From contig NZ_BNBS01000031.1 of NCBI RefSeq assembly GCF_014656075.1, positions 1-64,000 of the forward strand: DNA of 64,000 nucleotides. The letters are read 5' to 3'. Each line of letters starts with the position of its first letter. Position 1 is the stretch's first letter. Made by a program: the position numbers and the translations under genes. The notes under the pieces are model-generated. The model was given only the letters and a program-made list of their open reading frames with translations, was not told the origin of the DNA and did no database searches. Origin of the DNA: Streptomyces hydrogenans. GTDB lineage: Bacteria > Actinomycetota > Actinomycetes > Streptomycetales > Streptomycetaceae. Shown here piece after piece: positions 16,518 to 24,966 of the stretch.

Positions 16518-19394
16518 TCACAGAGGCCAGGCGGCGATCCGCCCGGCGTGGAAGTGTTCGTTGCGCGGCGAACCGGTCTCGAACTGGCTGGCGATGGGGA
16601 AGTAGCTGGGCAGGAAGGCGGCGAGGGTGGCGTCCTGCTCGTCCTCGGAGACGTCTCCGTCGTGGAAGTCGTTGAGGCAGAAGACGTCGTTGGGGCGGGA
16701 GGCGAGCAGCCCGTTGAGCTTCTTGACCTGTTCGCTGAGGCCGACGTTGACGAAGCCGGAGGAGATCCTGCCGGGCACGCTGCGGCCGGTGTGGTAACCG
16801 AAGTAGTGGTGGAGCGAGGAGGCCACGGAGACGTCCGAGGGGTCGCGCAGCCGGTTGTGGGCGGTGCGGCGCAGGGCGTCGGGGAAGTGGGTCTCCAGGT
16901 CCGCCATCACGCTGCGGCGCAGCGGGTGCGGGGCGTGGATGAAGGAGTTCACCAGGGTCTGGCCGAACATGCCCTGGATCAGGTCGCGGTTGTTCTTGGC
17001 GGCGATCCGGCTGAACTCGTCGCCCTCCAGGGCCGGTCCCATGGGGATGGCGTTGGAGGACATGAAGTGCTTGGCGGCGCCGTTGCCCAGGAAGAAGAGC
17101 GAGGGCTGGATGGGCCGGGCGGCGAACACGTCGTCGTTGAAGTAGAGGAAGTGCTCGGCCAGGCCGTCGATGTGGTGCAGCCGGCTCTCGATGGCGTGCG
17201 AGTTGTACGTGGGCAGGGCGCCCTCGCCGCCGAAGATCTCGGTGTGGTCGACGACCCGGACCCGGGGGTGGCGGGTGTCCAGCCACGGCGGTACCTGCTG
17301 GTCGGTGACCAGGTAGATGTTCCGGATCCAGGGGGCGTACATGTCGAGGGAGCGCAGCGAGAAGCGCAGCTCGTCGCGGTTGCGGAAGCGGGCGGCGCTG
17401 GTGGCGGCGTCCTCGGTGACGATGCCCATCGAGGCGAGGACCGCGTTCTTGCGCTCCAGCCAGTTCACGTCGGATCCGTCGACCCAGGTGTAGACGGCGT
17501 CGATGGGGAAGGGCACGTCGTGGTGGAGGGTGTGGGTGTACGGCTCCACCGTCGGGTAGGTGCGTCCGCCGAGGACGGCCGGCATCCGGCGCATCGAGGC
17601 GCGGGGCACCCGCTGGCCGATGAGCGTGCGGCGCGGCGAGTGGAAGAAGTGCGGCTCCTCCTTGTCGTGGTACCAGAAGGAGACCAGGCAGCCGTAGGTG
17701 GCGCCGAGGCGGAGGGTGCCGGTGGCGGAGACGACGGGGGCGTAGACGCGGACGCCGGAGCACTCGGTGCCGACGAGGTCGGCGGCGCGCTGCGCGAGGG
17801 TGGTGGCGATCGTGGTGTCGGCGTCGTTGAGGAGGCCCACGTAGACCGGGCCGTCGGGGAACCGGTCGGCGAGGGCCTTGAGGACGGCGTCCCGGTAGTC
17901 GGCGTGGACGGCGACGCTGTGCCGGATCTTGGTGTCCCGGGCCAGGAAGTAGGGGACGCCGGCGGCCTCCAGGGCGTCTGCGGTCAGCGCCAGGTTGGTC
18001 TGGGCGATGTCGAAGGGCGATTCGGCGTCGATGACCCGGCAGACCTGGCCGCCGTCGCGGACGAGGCCGCGGTCGCGCTTGAGCAGCCGCTCCTCGGCCT
18101 CCTTGAAGGCGCGGTTGCGGGCGGTGCCCTGGGGGGCCGGGTCGGCGGCCCGGGCGGCTCCGTCGTTGCCGCCGAGGAGGGCGTGGGCGGCGGCGCGGGC
18201 CGCCTTGGCCGCGGGGCGGGCGCCGGCGGCGCGGGCGGCGGCGAGGGCGGTGCGCATCTGCTGCCAGCGGGCGGTGGCCTCGGCGGGGGCGTGGCGGACG
18301 GCCTCCTCGGCCGCGGCGGAGCCGAGGCCGAGGCGGAGCCGGTCGTCCTGGACGAGCCGGACGAGCCGGTCGGCGAGGAGTTCGGTGTCGTCGACGGGGA
18401 CGAGCAGGCCGGTGCGGCCGTCGGCGACCACGTCGCGCAGGACGCCCGGGCTGTCGAAGCCGACGACGGGGACGCCGGCGGCCTGGGCCTCCATGAGGGA
18501 GTGGCCGACCGCGTCGGTCCGGGTGGTGGTGAGGGCGATCGATGCCTTGGCCCACTCCTCGGCGGGGTGGGTGGACTCGCCGACGAGCTGGACGGTGCCG
18601 TGCAGGCCGAGCTGGTCGCGACGGCGGCGCAGGGCGCCGCCGAGCGGGCCGTCGCCGAGGATCCGCAGGGTCCAGGTCGGGTGGAGCGGGGAGACCCGGG
18701 CCCAGGCGTCGAGGGCCGCGTCGACGCCGGAGTTCTCCTCCAGGCGGGCGGCGAGGGTGACGATCCGGGTCTGCAGGGTGGAGCGGGGGCGGAAGCCCTC
18801 GGGCAGGGCGGGCGGGACCACCTGGAGGCGCGGGGCGGCGGCGCCGAAGGTCTCGGCGTACCACTCGTGGGCGCGGGCGCCGGGCAGGACGACGGCGTCG
18901 AAGCCGGCGGTGTGGCGCAGCAGGGGTTCGAGGGCGGTGGCCTCGGCGACCTCGGAGGCGCGCTGTTCGAGGTGGACGAGGAGGGTCTCGGCGGGGGCGA
19001 AGCGGGCCGCGAGGACCATCAGTCCGGGGGTGGTGGTGACCAGGACGTCGGTGTCGAGGGTGGTGAGGGCGTACTCGGCCTCGATGTCGGAGAGCCGGTT
19101 GTGGCCGTCGTCCCAGCGGCGCTCGACGAGTTCGCTGGGGCGGGCGGCGAGCGCGGCGGCGAGGGCCTCGTCCGGGCCGCCCTCGCGGACCGGGGTCTGC
19201 TGGGGGCCGGCGCCCTCGACGAGGAAGGTGACGGGGACCCGTCCGTCGTACGGGGTGAACCTGCGGCGGCGGGCCTTGAAGAGGCTGAGGACGGAGACCT
19301 CGTGGTGGGCGGCCAGTTCGGACGCCTGGTGGAGCACCGCGCGCTCGGGGTCCCCGAGGACGTCGACGGCATGGAGCAGGAACGTTACTTTCAC
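16518..19394 (-). CDS. GT4 glycosyltransferase fused to Stealth-type sugar-phosphotransferase
   Basis: The 958-aa protein has two catalytic parts. Residues 1-400 form a GT-B glycosyltransferase (GT4-like C-lobe with ILGDGPLGGALRRR and the EAQAAGVPVVGFDSPG nucleotide-sugar motif). From about residue 625 a Stealth domain follows. Its CR1 is IDAVYTWVDGSD, CR2 has RFRNRDELRFSLRSLD, CR3 has LPTYNSHAIESRLHHI and FLYFNDDVF, and CR4 lies in the C-terminal part. Stealth proteins transfer hexose-1-phosphate to build phosphate-linked glycans on cell surfaces. The fusion suggests one polypeptide that makes both glycosidic and phosphodiester links. It is cotranscribed with a second Stealth gene. Confidence 0.85.
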   Translation of the reverse strand: MKVTFLLHAVDVLGDPERAVLHQASELAAHHEVSVLSLFKARRRRFTPYDGRVPVTFLVEGAGPQQTPVREGGPDEALAAALAARPSELVERRWDDGHNRLSDIEAEYALTTLDTDVLVTTTPGLMVLAARFAPAETLLVHLEQRASEVAEATALEPLLRHTAGFDAVVLPGARAHEWYAETFGAAAPRLQVVPPALPEGFRPRSTLQTRIVTLAARLEENSGVDAALDAWARVSPLHPTWTLRILGDGPLGGALRRRRDQLGLHGTVQLVGESTHPAEEWAKASIALTTTRTDAVGHSLMEAQAAGVPVVGFDSPGVLRDVVADGRTGLLVPVDDTELLADRLVRLVQDDRLRLGLGSAAAEEAVRHAPAEATARWQQMRTALAAARAAGARPAAKAARAAAHALLGGNDGAARAADPAPQGTARNRAFKEAEERLLKRDRGLVRDGGQVCRVIDAESPFDIAQTNLALTADALEAAGVPYFLARDTKIRHSVAVHADYRDAVLKALADRFPDGPVYVGLLNDADTTIATTLAQRAADLVGTECSGVRVYAPVVSATGTLRLGATYGCLVSFWYHDKEEPHFFHSPRRTLIGQRVPRASMRRMPAVLGGRTYPTVEPYTHTLHHDVPFPIDAVYTWVDGSDVNWLERKNAVLASMGIVTEDAATSAARFRNRDELRFSLRSLDMYAPWIRNIYLVTDQQVPPWLDTRHPRVRVVDHTEIFGGEGALPTYNSHAIESRLHHIDGLAEHFLYFNDDVFAARPIQPSLFFLGNGAAKHFMSSNAIPMGPALEGDEFSRIAAKNNRDLIQGMFGQTLVNSFIHAPHPLRRSVMADLETHFPDALRRTAHNRLRDPSDVSVASSLHHYFGYHTGRSVPGRISSGFVNVGLSEQVKKLNGLLASRPNDVFCLNDFHDGDVSEDEQDATLAAFLPSYFPIASQFETGSPRNEHFHAGRIAAWPL

Positions 19395-19407
19395 GATGTG
19401 CGCTTCC

Positions 19408-20355
19408 TCAGGCCGTCTCTTCGACGCGACGGCAGGTGAACCGGAGGTTCCCGGCGGGGGTGTAGCGGGGCTCGACCGTCATCAGGGTGTCCTTGCGCGC
19501 GGCGACCACGACCGACCTCATCGCCAGCACCCGCTGGGGGTCGGTGAGGTCGTGCAGCACCCGGGCCACCCGGTGGGGGCGCCGGTCCGCCGTGTGCAGC
19601 AGGACGTCCCAGTGCTCGCGGCGGGGGGAGACCGGGTACATCTCGGGCAGCGGCACCTCGGTCCGCCAGACGCCGGGCTCGATCTCGGTGAGCTCGCAGG
19701 GGATCCGCCGCCCGGAGGCGACGAACTCGCACCACGGGTCCTCGGCCGGCATCCCGACCAGGCGGAGGCGCACGTCGATGCGGGCGTGCTCGATGTGCAC
19801 GTCCACCACCTCGGCGCCCGGACGGGCCGGCGCGTGCCGCAGCCGGGCGCTGCCGGTGACGGAGCGCCCGACGCGGTAGCGGCCGCCGCTGATCGGGGAG
19901 GCCGCCATGGGGCGCGTGGTGCCCTTGTAGGTGTGCTGGGCGTCGACCAGGAGCAGCGGATAGGTGCGGGTGCGGTGGCCGGTGCGGACGGCGAGGCGCA
20001 GCCGGGTGCCGCCGGTCTCCACCGGGACGCCGCCCGTCTCGGCGCCCAGCAGCACGGCGGCGTCGACGAGCACCCGGCCCGAGCGGTCGGTGTGCACCCG
20101 GGCGGCGCTGCGGTGCGGCGAGCGGCCGCGGCCGATCAGCACCTCGGCAAAGTCCGCGGCGCGGGCCGCGCCGGGCAGTTCGGCGTGCAGGTTCATCGTC
20201 TGACCGTCGAGCACGGCGGCGTACAGCACGGTGGCGGAGCGGCGGCCGCGCAGCGGGAGGAAGACCCCGCGGAGCAGCCGGCTCCACAGCGGCGCGGCGA
20301 TCCGGAGCCTGGCGGCACGGCGCGCGCGGCCCAGGCGCCTTCGTATGGAGCCCAT
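19408..20355 (-). CDS. Hypothetical protein between two Stealth genes
   Basis: The 315-aa protein has no signature I recognise. It starts Arg-rich and amphipathic (MGSIRRRLGRARRAARLRIA), then becomes beta-rich with alternating charged and hydrophobic residues, ending in LRFTCRRVEETA. Repeated segments such as HWDVLLHTADRRPHRVARVL and LRLAVRTGHRTRTYPLLLVD suggest several beta-sandwich modules. The ATG overlaps the stop of the upstream Stealth gene by one base (TGATG), and the GT4-Stealth gene starts 13 bp downstream, so it is surely part of the same operon and likely of the same glycan pathway. Confidence 0.7.
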   Translation of the reverse strand: MGSIRRRLGRARRAARLRIAAPLWSRLLRGVFLPLRGRRSATVLYAAVLDGQTMNLHAELPGAARAADFAEVLIGRGRSPHRSAARVHTDRSGRVLVDAAVLLGAETGGVPVETGGTRLRLAVRTGHRTRTYPLLLVDAQHTYKGTTRPMAASPISGGRYRVGRSVTGSARLRHAPARPGAEVVDVHIEHARIDVRLRLVGMPAEDPWCEFVASGRRIPCELTEIEPGVWRTEVPLPEMYPVSPRREHWDVLLHTADRRPHRVARVLHDLTDPQRVLAMRSVVVAARKDTLMTVEPRYTPAGNLRFTCRRVEETA

Positions 20356-22154
20356 CAGTCGGCACGTCCTCGTTCGGTCAGTCGGCGGGTGGGGAGCCCC
20401 ACGGCGTCCGTGCGCTCGTACGGGCTCGGCACCGGGAAGTAGTCGTCGAGGAAGCGCCGCACCATGCGCTCCTGCGCGGCGGGGTCCTCGGGCACGACGG
20501 TGTCGTTGATGCAGAAGGTGTCGAAGTCGCGCCGTGCGACGAGCCGGTCGAGGCGCTGCTGGGCGCCCCGGTCGCCGATGTCGATGTAGACGTAGCGCAG
20601 GTCGCCGACGGTGGCGCGGGCCGAGTGGTAGGCGAAGTAGTGGTGCAGCGAGGAGGCGATGGGCACGTCCTGCGGCGAGCGGAAGCGCGCGTGCTGGGTG
20701 GTCCAGTGGGCGCGCGGGTAGGTGTGCTCGATCTCGGCGAGGACGGAGCGGCGCAGGGCGTGCGGGGTGTGCTTCATCTTCTGCGAGACGAAGGTGCCGA
20801 ACTGCTGGGCGATCAGGCCGCGGCTGTTCTTGCCGGCGGCGTTGACCGGGAGGTCGCCGGGGAGGGCGCGGCCGGTCGGGATGAGCGCCTTGGACATGAA
20901 GAACTTGCTGAGTCCGTTGGCGTGGAAGAAGTGTCCGAGGCTGGTGGGCCGGGCGAAGAACACGTCGTCGTTGAGGTAGAGGAAGTGCTCCGACAGGTCG
21001 TGGATGTGGTGGAGCTGGCTCTCGATGGCGTGCGAGTTGAAGGTGGGCAGCGCCGTGGGGTCGGAGAAGATCTCCTGGTGGTCGACGACCCGGAGGCCGG
21101 GGTGGTCGAGGTCGAGCCAGCCGGGCACCTGGCCGGCCGTGACCAGGAAGACGTTGCGCACCCAGGGCGCGTACTGGTGGATCGAGCGCAGCGAGTAGCG
21201 CAGCTCGTCGCGGCTGGTGAAGCGGGCGTCGTTGGCGGCCTGCTCGTGCAGGGCGGGGCCGCCGGCGGTCTCCAGGCCGAGGAGGCGGCGGGTGCTGTCC
21301 TTGGCGCCGCGCCAGACCGGGTCGTCGGCGTCCACCCAGGTGTAGACGACGTCCACCGGGAAGGCGTGGTCCTCGGGCAGGTGGGCGGTGAACTCGGGCA
21401 GGGTGCGGGCCGTGCCGGTGGTGTACTGCGCGGGCACCGGGCTGAAGAGGGCCTGCGGCGCGTCGACGGTGTGCGGCTCGGCGGCGGTCTCGGTGACCAC
21501 CCGGTTGGGGCGGGGGGCGACCAGCTCGCCGTCCTGCTCGGACCAGAACTCCAGGTCGCAGCCGTGCTTGGCGCCGAAGACGAGGCGACCGCTCGGGTCG
21601 CAGACGACCCAGGCGACCCGCAGGACCTTCGCGGAGCGCAGCCGCCGCCAGGTCGCGGCGGTCTCGCCGGGGCGCATGTCGCCGGGGTCGGCGCCGACGT
21701 AGCCGGGCTCCTGGTCGAAGGCGTACGCGAGGAGGTCCTCGGTCTCCTCGCGGAGCCGGGCGGGGACGGCGACGGCGGGCAGGCCCTGGGCGGTGCCGCG
21801 GACGCAGAAGTACGCGATGCCGGCGTCCTCCAGGAGGCCGACGAGGAGGTGGAGGTTGCGGGCGCGGGCGGCCCAGGCGGTGATGCCCGGGACCTCCAGG
21901 GCGCGCAGGTGGCGGCCGCCGTCCTGGATCACGCGCACGACGCCGCGTTCGGTGTCGGAGCCGCTCCTGCGGCCGCCGATGGCGCGGGCGACGACGGCGG
22001 AACGGGCGGAGTCGACGCCGGCCAGGGTGCGGGCCACGGACTGGCGGACGGGCTGGGGGATGCCGGCGACGATGCGGCGGCGGGCTCGCGCGGGCACGAG
22101 GTTGCGGTAGGCGGATACGAGCGCGCTGGACTCGGGGTTGCGAGAGTTCGCCAC
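20355..22154 (-). CDS. Stealth family sugar-phosphotransferase
   Basis: The 599-aa protein carries all Stealth blocks: CR1 PVDVVYTWVDADD, CR2 with RFTSRDELRYSLRSIHQYAPW, CR3 with LPTFNSHAIESQLHHIHD and FLYLNDDVFFARP, and a C-terminal CR4 region. It lacks the GT4 domain of its paralogue. I chose the GTG at 22154, which has a GGTGGG stretch upstream and opens MANSRNPESS; a longer frame to 22211 has a Cys-rich lead without a ribosome-binding site. It heads the four-gene operon. Likely role: hexose-1-phosphate transfer in cell-wall glycan synthesis. Confidence 0.85.
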   Translation of the reverse strand: MANSRNPESSALVSAYRNLVPARARRRIVAGIPQPVRQSVARTLAGVDSARSAVVARAIGGRRSGSDTERGVVRVIQDGGRHLRALEVPGITAWAARARNLHLLVGLLEDAGIAYFCVRGTAQGLPAVAVPARLREETEDLLAYAFDQEPGYVGADPGDMRPGETAATWRRLRSAKVLRVAWVVCDPSGRLVFGAKHGCDLEFWSEQDGELVAPRPNRVVTETAAEPHTVDAPQALFSPVPAQYTTGTARTLPEFTAHLPEDHAFPVDVVYTWVDADDPVWRGAKDSTRRLLGLETAGGPALHEQAANDARFTSRDELRYSLRSIHQYAPWVRNVFLVTAGQVPGWLDLDHPGLRVVDHQEIFSDPTALPTFNSHAIESQLHHIHDLSEHFLYLNDDVFFARPTSLGHFFHANGLSKFFMSKALIPTGRALPGDLPVNAAGKNSRGLIAQQFGTFVSQKMKHTPHALRRSVLAEIEHTYPRAHWTTQHARFRSPQDVPIASSLHHYFAYHSARATVGDLRYVYIDIGDRGAQQRLDRLVARRDFDTFCINDTVVPEDPAAQERMVRRFLDDYFPVPSPYERTDAVGLPTRRLTERGRAD

Positions 22155-22637
22155 CGTGTTCAGCCCACCATTTCCACACCCAACGCATGCGGAGCATGCG
22201 CCCGGAACCACGCGCGTGCCCGGATCTGTTTCAGTCCCGGACTCAACGCTGAACTCCGGCCCCCCGAAGTCTCCGGACCTCGACAGGTCCGGAAGAACGT
22301 TTCTCTCGATGACATCCGCATCGAAGGCGTTCGCACCGGATCTTCACACCCGGGCCACCCCTCGGACAACTTACGAAAGGCTTATTCGACCAGCTGTTAT
22401 GCAGCTGAGATGTGAACGGCACTCCCCCCGCGCGACCGTCCGGACGGTACGCCCCCGGCGTCTCCGGGAGTCCCCGCACGGTCACCCCGCGTCGCACACC
22501 CGTCCGATCTTCTGCCTATACTCCACGCTCCACCCGCGCGCCGCCGTGCCCGCGTACCGGAGGCGGGGGGCGCCGACGAAGGCGGGGGCGCCGACGAGCG
22601 CCCCGAACGGTCACCAGGATTCGAGGAACCGCACACG
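22155..22637. other. Divergent intergenic region, Stealth operon / LCP gene
   Basis: The 483-bp stretch has no convincing gene; short frames through it lack ribosome-binding sites and typical codon bias. It holds a perfect 9-bp inverted repeat at 22272-22293 (TCCGGACCT-CGAC-AGGTCCGGA). An A+T-richer patch around 22370-22412 contains CAGCTG-TTATG-CAGCTG. A -10-like TATACT lies near 22516, probably serving the LCP gene. Confidence 0.5.
22272..22293. promoter_or_regulatory. Inverted repeat, operator candidate
   Basis: Perfect 9-bp arms around CGAC, midway between the divergent Stealth operon and the LCP gene. It is well placed to couple the two transcription units. It could instead be a hairpin in the Stealth mRNA leader. 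Confidence 0.35.
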
Positions 22638-23711
22638 ATGAGCCAGGACACCCGCACGCCCGAGGCCGTCGGCGGACGCCGTGGCGCCACCCCGCGCAAG
22701 CGCCGCAGGACCGGCCGGATCGTCCTCCTGACGCTCCTGGTCCTGCTCCTGGCGGCGGGCGGCACGCTGTACTGGATGTACAGCAGCATCGACGGCAACA
22801 TCAAGGCCGTCGACATCGACAAGGCGCTCGGCGACGACCGCCCGGAGAAGCTGCCCACCAGCGGCCAGAACCTGCTGGTCCTCGGCTCCGACTCGCGCGC
22901 GGGCGACAACGGCGACCTGGTCGGCGGCGCGGTCGGCGGCGGCCGCTCCGACACCACCCTCGTGGTGCACATACCCGAGGGCCGCACCCAGGCCGTCGCC
23001 GTCAGCATCCCGCGCGACACCCTGGTCACCCGCCCCGAGTGCGCCCGCGCCGACGGCACCGCCGCCCCCTCCGCGCGGCGCGTCATGTTCAACTCGATCT
23101 ACGCGCAGTACGGCCCCACCTGCGTGGCCAAGACCGTGGAGTCGATCTCCGGCGTCCGCCTCGACCACTTCATGGAGATCGACTTCTCCGGCTTCAAGGA
23201 CCTGGTCGACACCATCGGCGGCGTCACCGTCGACGTGAAGGAGCCGATCGACGACAAGCAGTCCGGCCTGCACCTCGAAGCCGGCCCGCAGAAGCTCGAC
23301 GGCACCCAGTCCCTCGCCTTCGTCCGGACCCGCCACGGCGTCGGCGACGGCTCCGACCTGGGCCGCATCTCGCTCCAGCAGCAGTTCCTCACCGCGCTGC
23401 TCTCCGAGGTCAAGAAGCAGGACCTGCTCGGCAGCCCCGCCAAGAGCTACAAGATCGCCGACTCGGCGACCAAGGCGCTCACCACCGACTCCGAGCTCGC
23501 CTCGCTCACCGCGCTCGGCGACTTCGGCCGCAGCCTCAACGGCGTCGACCCGCAGAACATGGAGACGATCATGCTGCCGGTCGCCTACGACAAGATCGAC
23601 CCGAACCGCGTCGTCGCCCACGAGCCCAACGCCTCCCAGCTGTGGAAGGCGATCCGCGAGGACGCCGAGATCCCGGCCTCCGCGAAGAAGTCCCCCGCCA
23701 CCGGCGGCTGA
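22638..23711 (+). CDS. LytR-CpsA-Psr (LCP) family cell-wall glycopolymer ligase
   Basis: The 357-aa type II membrane protein has a basic cytosolic N-terminus, one transmembrane helix (about residues 28-46), and an extracytoplasmic LCP domain. Motifs include LLVLGSDSRAG, SIPRDTLV and FVRTRHGVGDGSDLGR, which hold the conserved Arg and Asp residues that bind polyprenyl-pyrophosphate and metal. LCP enzymes attach wall glycopolymers to peptidoglycan. Placed divergently from a Stealth/glycosyltransferase operon, it may ligate that operon's product; this is inference. Confidence 0.9.
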   Translation: MSQDTRTPEAVGGRRGATPRKRRRTGRIVLLTLLVLLLAAGGTLYWMYSSIDGNIKAVDIDKALGDDRPEKLPTSGQNLLVLGSDSRAGDNGDLVGGAVGGGRSDTTLVVHIPEGRTQAVAVSIPRDTLVTRPECARADGTAAPSARRVMFNSIYAQYGPTCVAKTVESISGVRLDHFMEIDFSGFKDLVDTIGGVTVDVKEPIDDKQSGLHLEAGPQKLDGTQSLAFVRTRHGVGDGSDLGRISLQQQFLTALLSEVKKQDLLGSPAKSYKIADSATKALTTDSELASLTALGDFGRSLNGVDPQNMETIMLPVAYDKIDPNRVVAHEPNASQLWKAIREDAEIPASAKKSPATGG

Positions 23712-23719
23712 CCGCCCCC

Positions 23720-23784
23720 GTACGGGAAAAGACCGGTGCCCCGGCCCTCCTCGCGAGGGCCGGGGCACCGGTCTTTTCCCGTAC
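23720..23784. terminator. Perfect 30-bp-stem bidirectional terminator
   Basis: Positions 23720-23749 pair perfectly with 23755-23784 around a 5-base loop. The stem carries an AAAA/TTTT step near its base. It lies 9 bp after the LCP stop and 4 bp before the convergent gene's stop, so it serves both. Confidence 0.85.
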
Positions 23785-23787
23785 GGC

Positions 23788-24873
23788 TCAGAGCCGCGTC
23801 CACGGCTCCAGCGCGAGGCCCTGCTCCGCCGTCTGCCGGCTGACGATCACCCCGCCGTCGGCCGCCAGCGCCGCGACCGCCGCCGCGCCGGCGGCGTCGG
23901 CCGTCAGGGTCGGCGGGCCGAGGACCGGCGGTCCGGACGGGGTCCAGTACAGGCCGGTGTCCTCGCGCTCGGTGAGGTAGGCCGCCAGGACGGCGCCGCC
24001 CTCGCCGTCGCACTGGGCGAGCAGGGTGCAGTCGTAGCCGTCGATCAGACAGCGCCCGGCCGTCAGCGGGCCCGTGCCGGCCGCGGCGGCGAAGGGCGTG
24101 GGCGCCAGGCCGCGACCCGGGGACCAGACGCAGATCTGTCCCGAACCGTCCACGTAGTAGGCCGTGACCTGGCCGGAGGCGCCGGTCACCGCGGTGAGCG
24201 TGCCCGGGGTGACCGAGGCCGGCACCAGCGGCTCGACGACCGGGCGGGCGCCCGGCTCGCTCTGCGCGTACCGCAGCAGCCCGCGATCGCTGGCCGTGTA
24301 CAGCTCGACCAGTCCGGAGCCGTTCACCGTCGCCACCGGGTTCCGGTCGGTGCGGCCGCCCTTCAGGTCCCACCAGGGGTGCCAGCCGCCGGCGTCCTTC
24401 TGGACCCGGGCGCTGACGCCGCCGCCGCGGTTGCGCACGAAGACGTGGGCGCGGCCCTGGCCGTCCACGGCGAGGGCCGGGTTGCCGAACCACTCGGCCG
24501 TGCCGTTGGAGTGGCCGATCGACTTCCACTCCACGTTGGGCCGGCCGGTCTGGAACTGGACGCTGTGCACCAGCTCGACGTGCGGCTCGCCGGTCTCCGA
24601 CGCGGTGCCGGTGTGCCGGAAGCCGATCAGGTGCACATAGCGGTCGGGGCCCTGCGCGGCCGCCAGGAAGGGCAGCAGGCCCCGGCCGCCGAGCACGTCC
24701 GGGCCGTCGAACCGACGGCCGGGGCCCTCGGTCCAGCGGAGCACCTCGCCGTCCCGGGGGACGTACACGCTGAAACGTCCCTCCGCGCCCCGGGCCAGCC
24801 AGCCGCCGTGCATTCTCGGGGCGCGCGGGGAGGCCTGGGAGGGGTCGGCGGGTGCCTGGGGTGGGTTCACCAT
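23788..24873 (-). CDS. Hypothetical propeller-like protein (PLL/sialidase-fold lectin type)
   Basis: The 361-aa protein lacks a signal peptide. It is built of about six or seven repeats of beta strands with recurring W/F-x-x-x-G and D-G-x-G-x-A/T-x-V/Y-x-V patterns, for example LAVDGQGRAHVFVRNRGG and YYVDGSGQICVWSPGRG. This is the pattern of PLL-type beta-propellers. The ATG at 24873 is preferred because the upstream GTG at 24915 lies right against a -10-like TACAGT (24918-24923) and would be outside the transcript. Ligand and role are unknown. Confidence 0.65.
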   Translation of the reverse strand: MVNPPQAPADPSQASPRAPRMHGGWLARGAEGRFSVYVPRDGEVLRWTEGPGRRFDGPDVLGGRGLLPFLAAAQGPDRYVHLIGFRHTGTASETGEPHVELVHSVQFQTGRPNVEWKSIGHSNGTAEWFGNPALAVDGQGRAHVFVRNRGGGVSARVQKDAGGWHPWWDLKGGRTDRNPVATVNGSGLVELYTASDRGLLRYAQSEPGARPVVEPLVPASVTPGTLTAVTGASGQVTAYYVDGSGQICVWSPGRGLAPTPFAAAAGTGPLTAGRCLIDGYDCTLLAQCDGEGGAVLAAYLTEREDTGLYWTPSGPPVLGPPTLTADAAGAAAVAALAADGGVIVSRQTAEQGLALEPWTRL

Positions 24874-24966
24874 GGGAGGATCCAGCGCTCCGGGTCGAGT
24901 GGGGTCGGTTCGCACCGACTGTATCCGCCCGGCCCGGCCGCTCTCCGCCCGCCCGCTGCTTCCCGG

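Noticed and set aside
16548..19439. A 963-codon open frame antisense to the GT4-Stealth gene
   Set aside because: Val/Gly/Asp-rich low-complexity translation typical of an antisense shadow in GC-rich DNA.
22138..22641. A 167-aa plus-strand gene before the LCP gene
   Set aside because: Basic, Pro/Arg/Thr-rich translation without domain or ribosome-binding site; spans the divergent promoter region.
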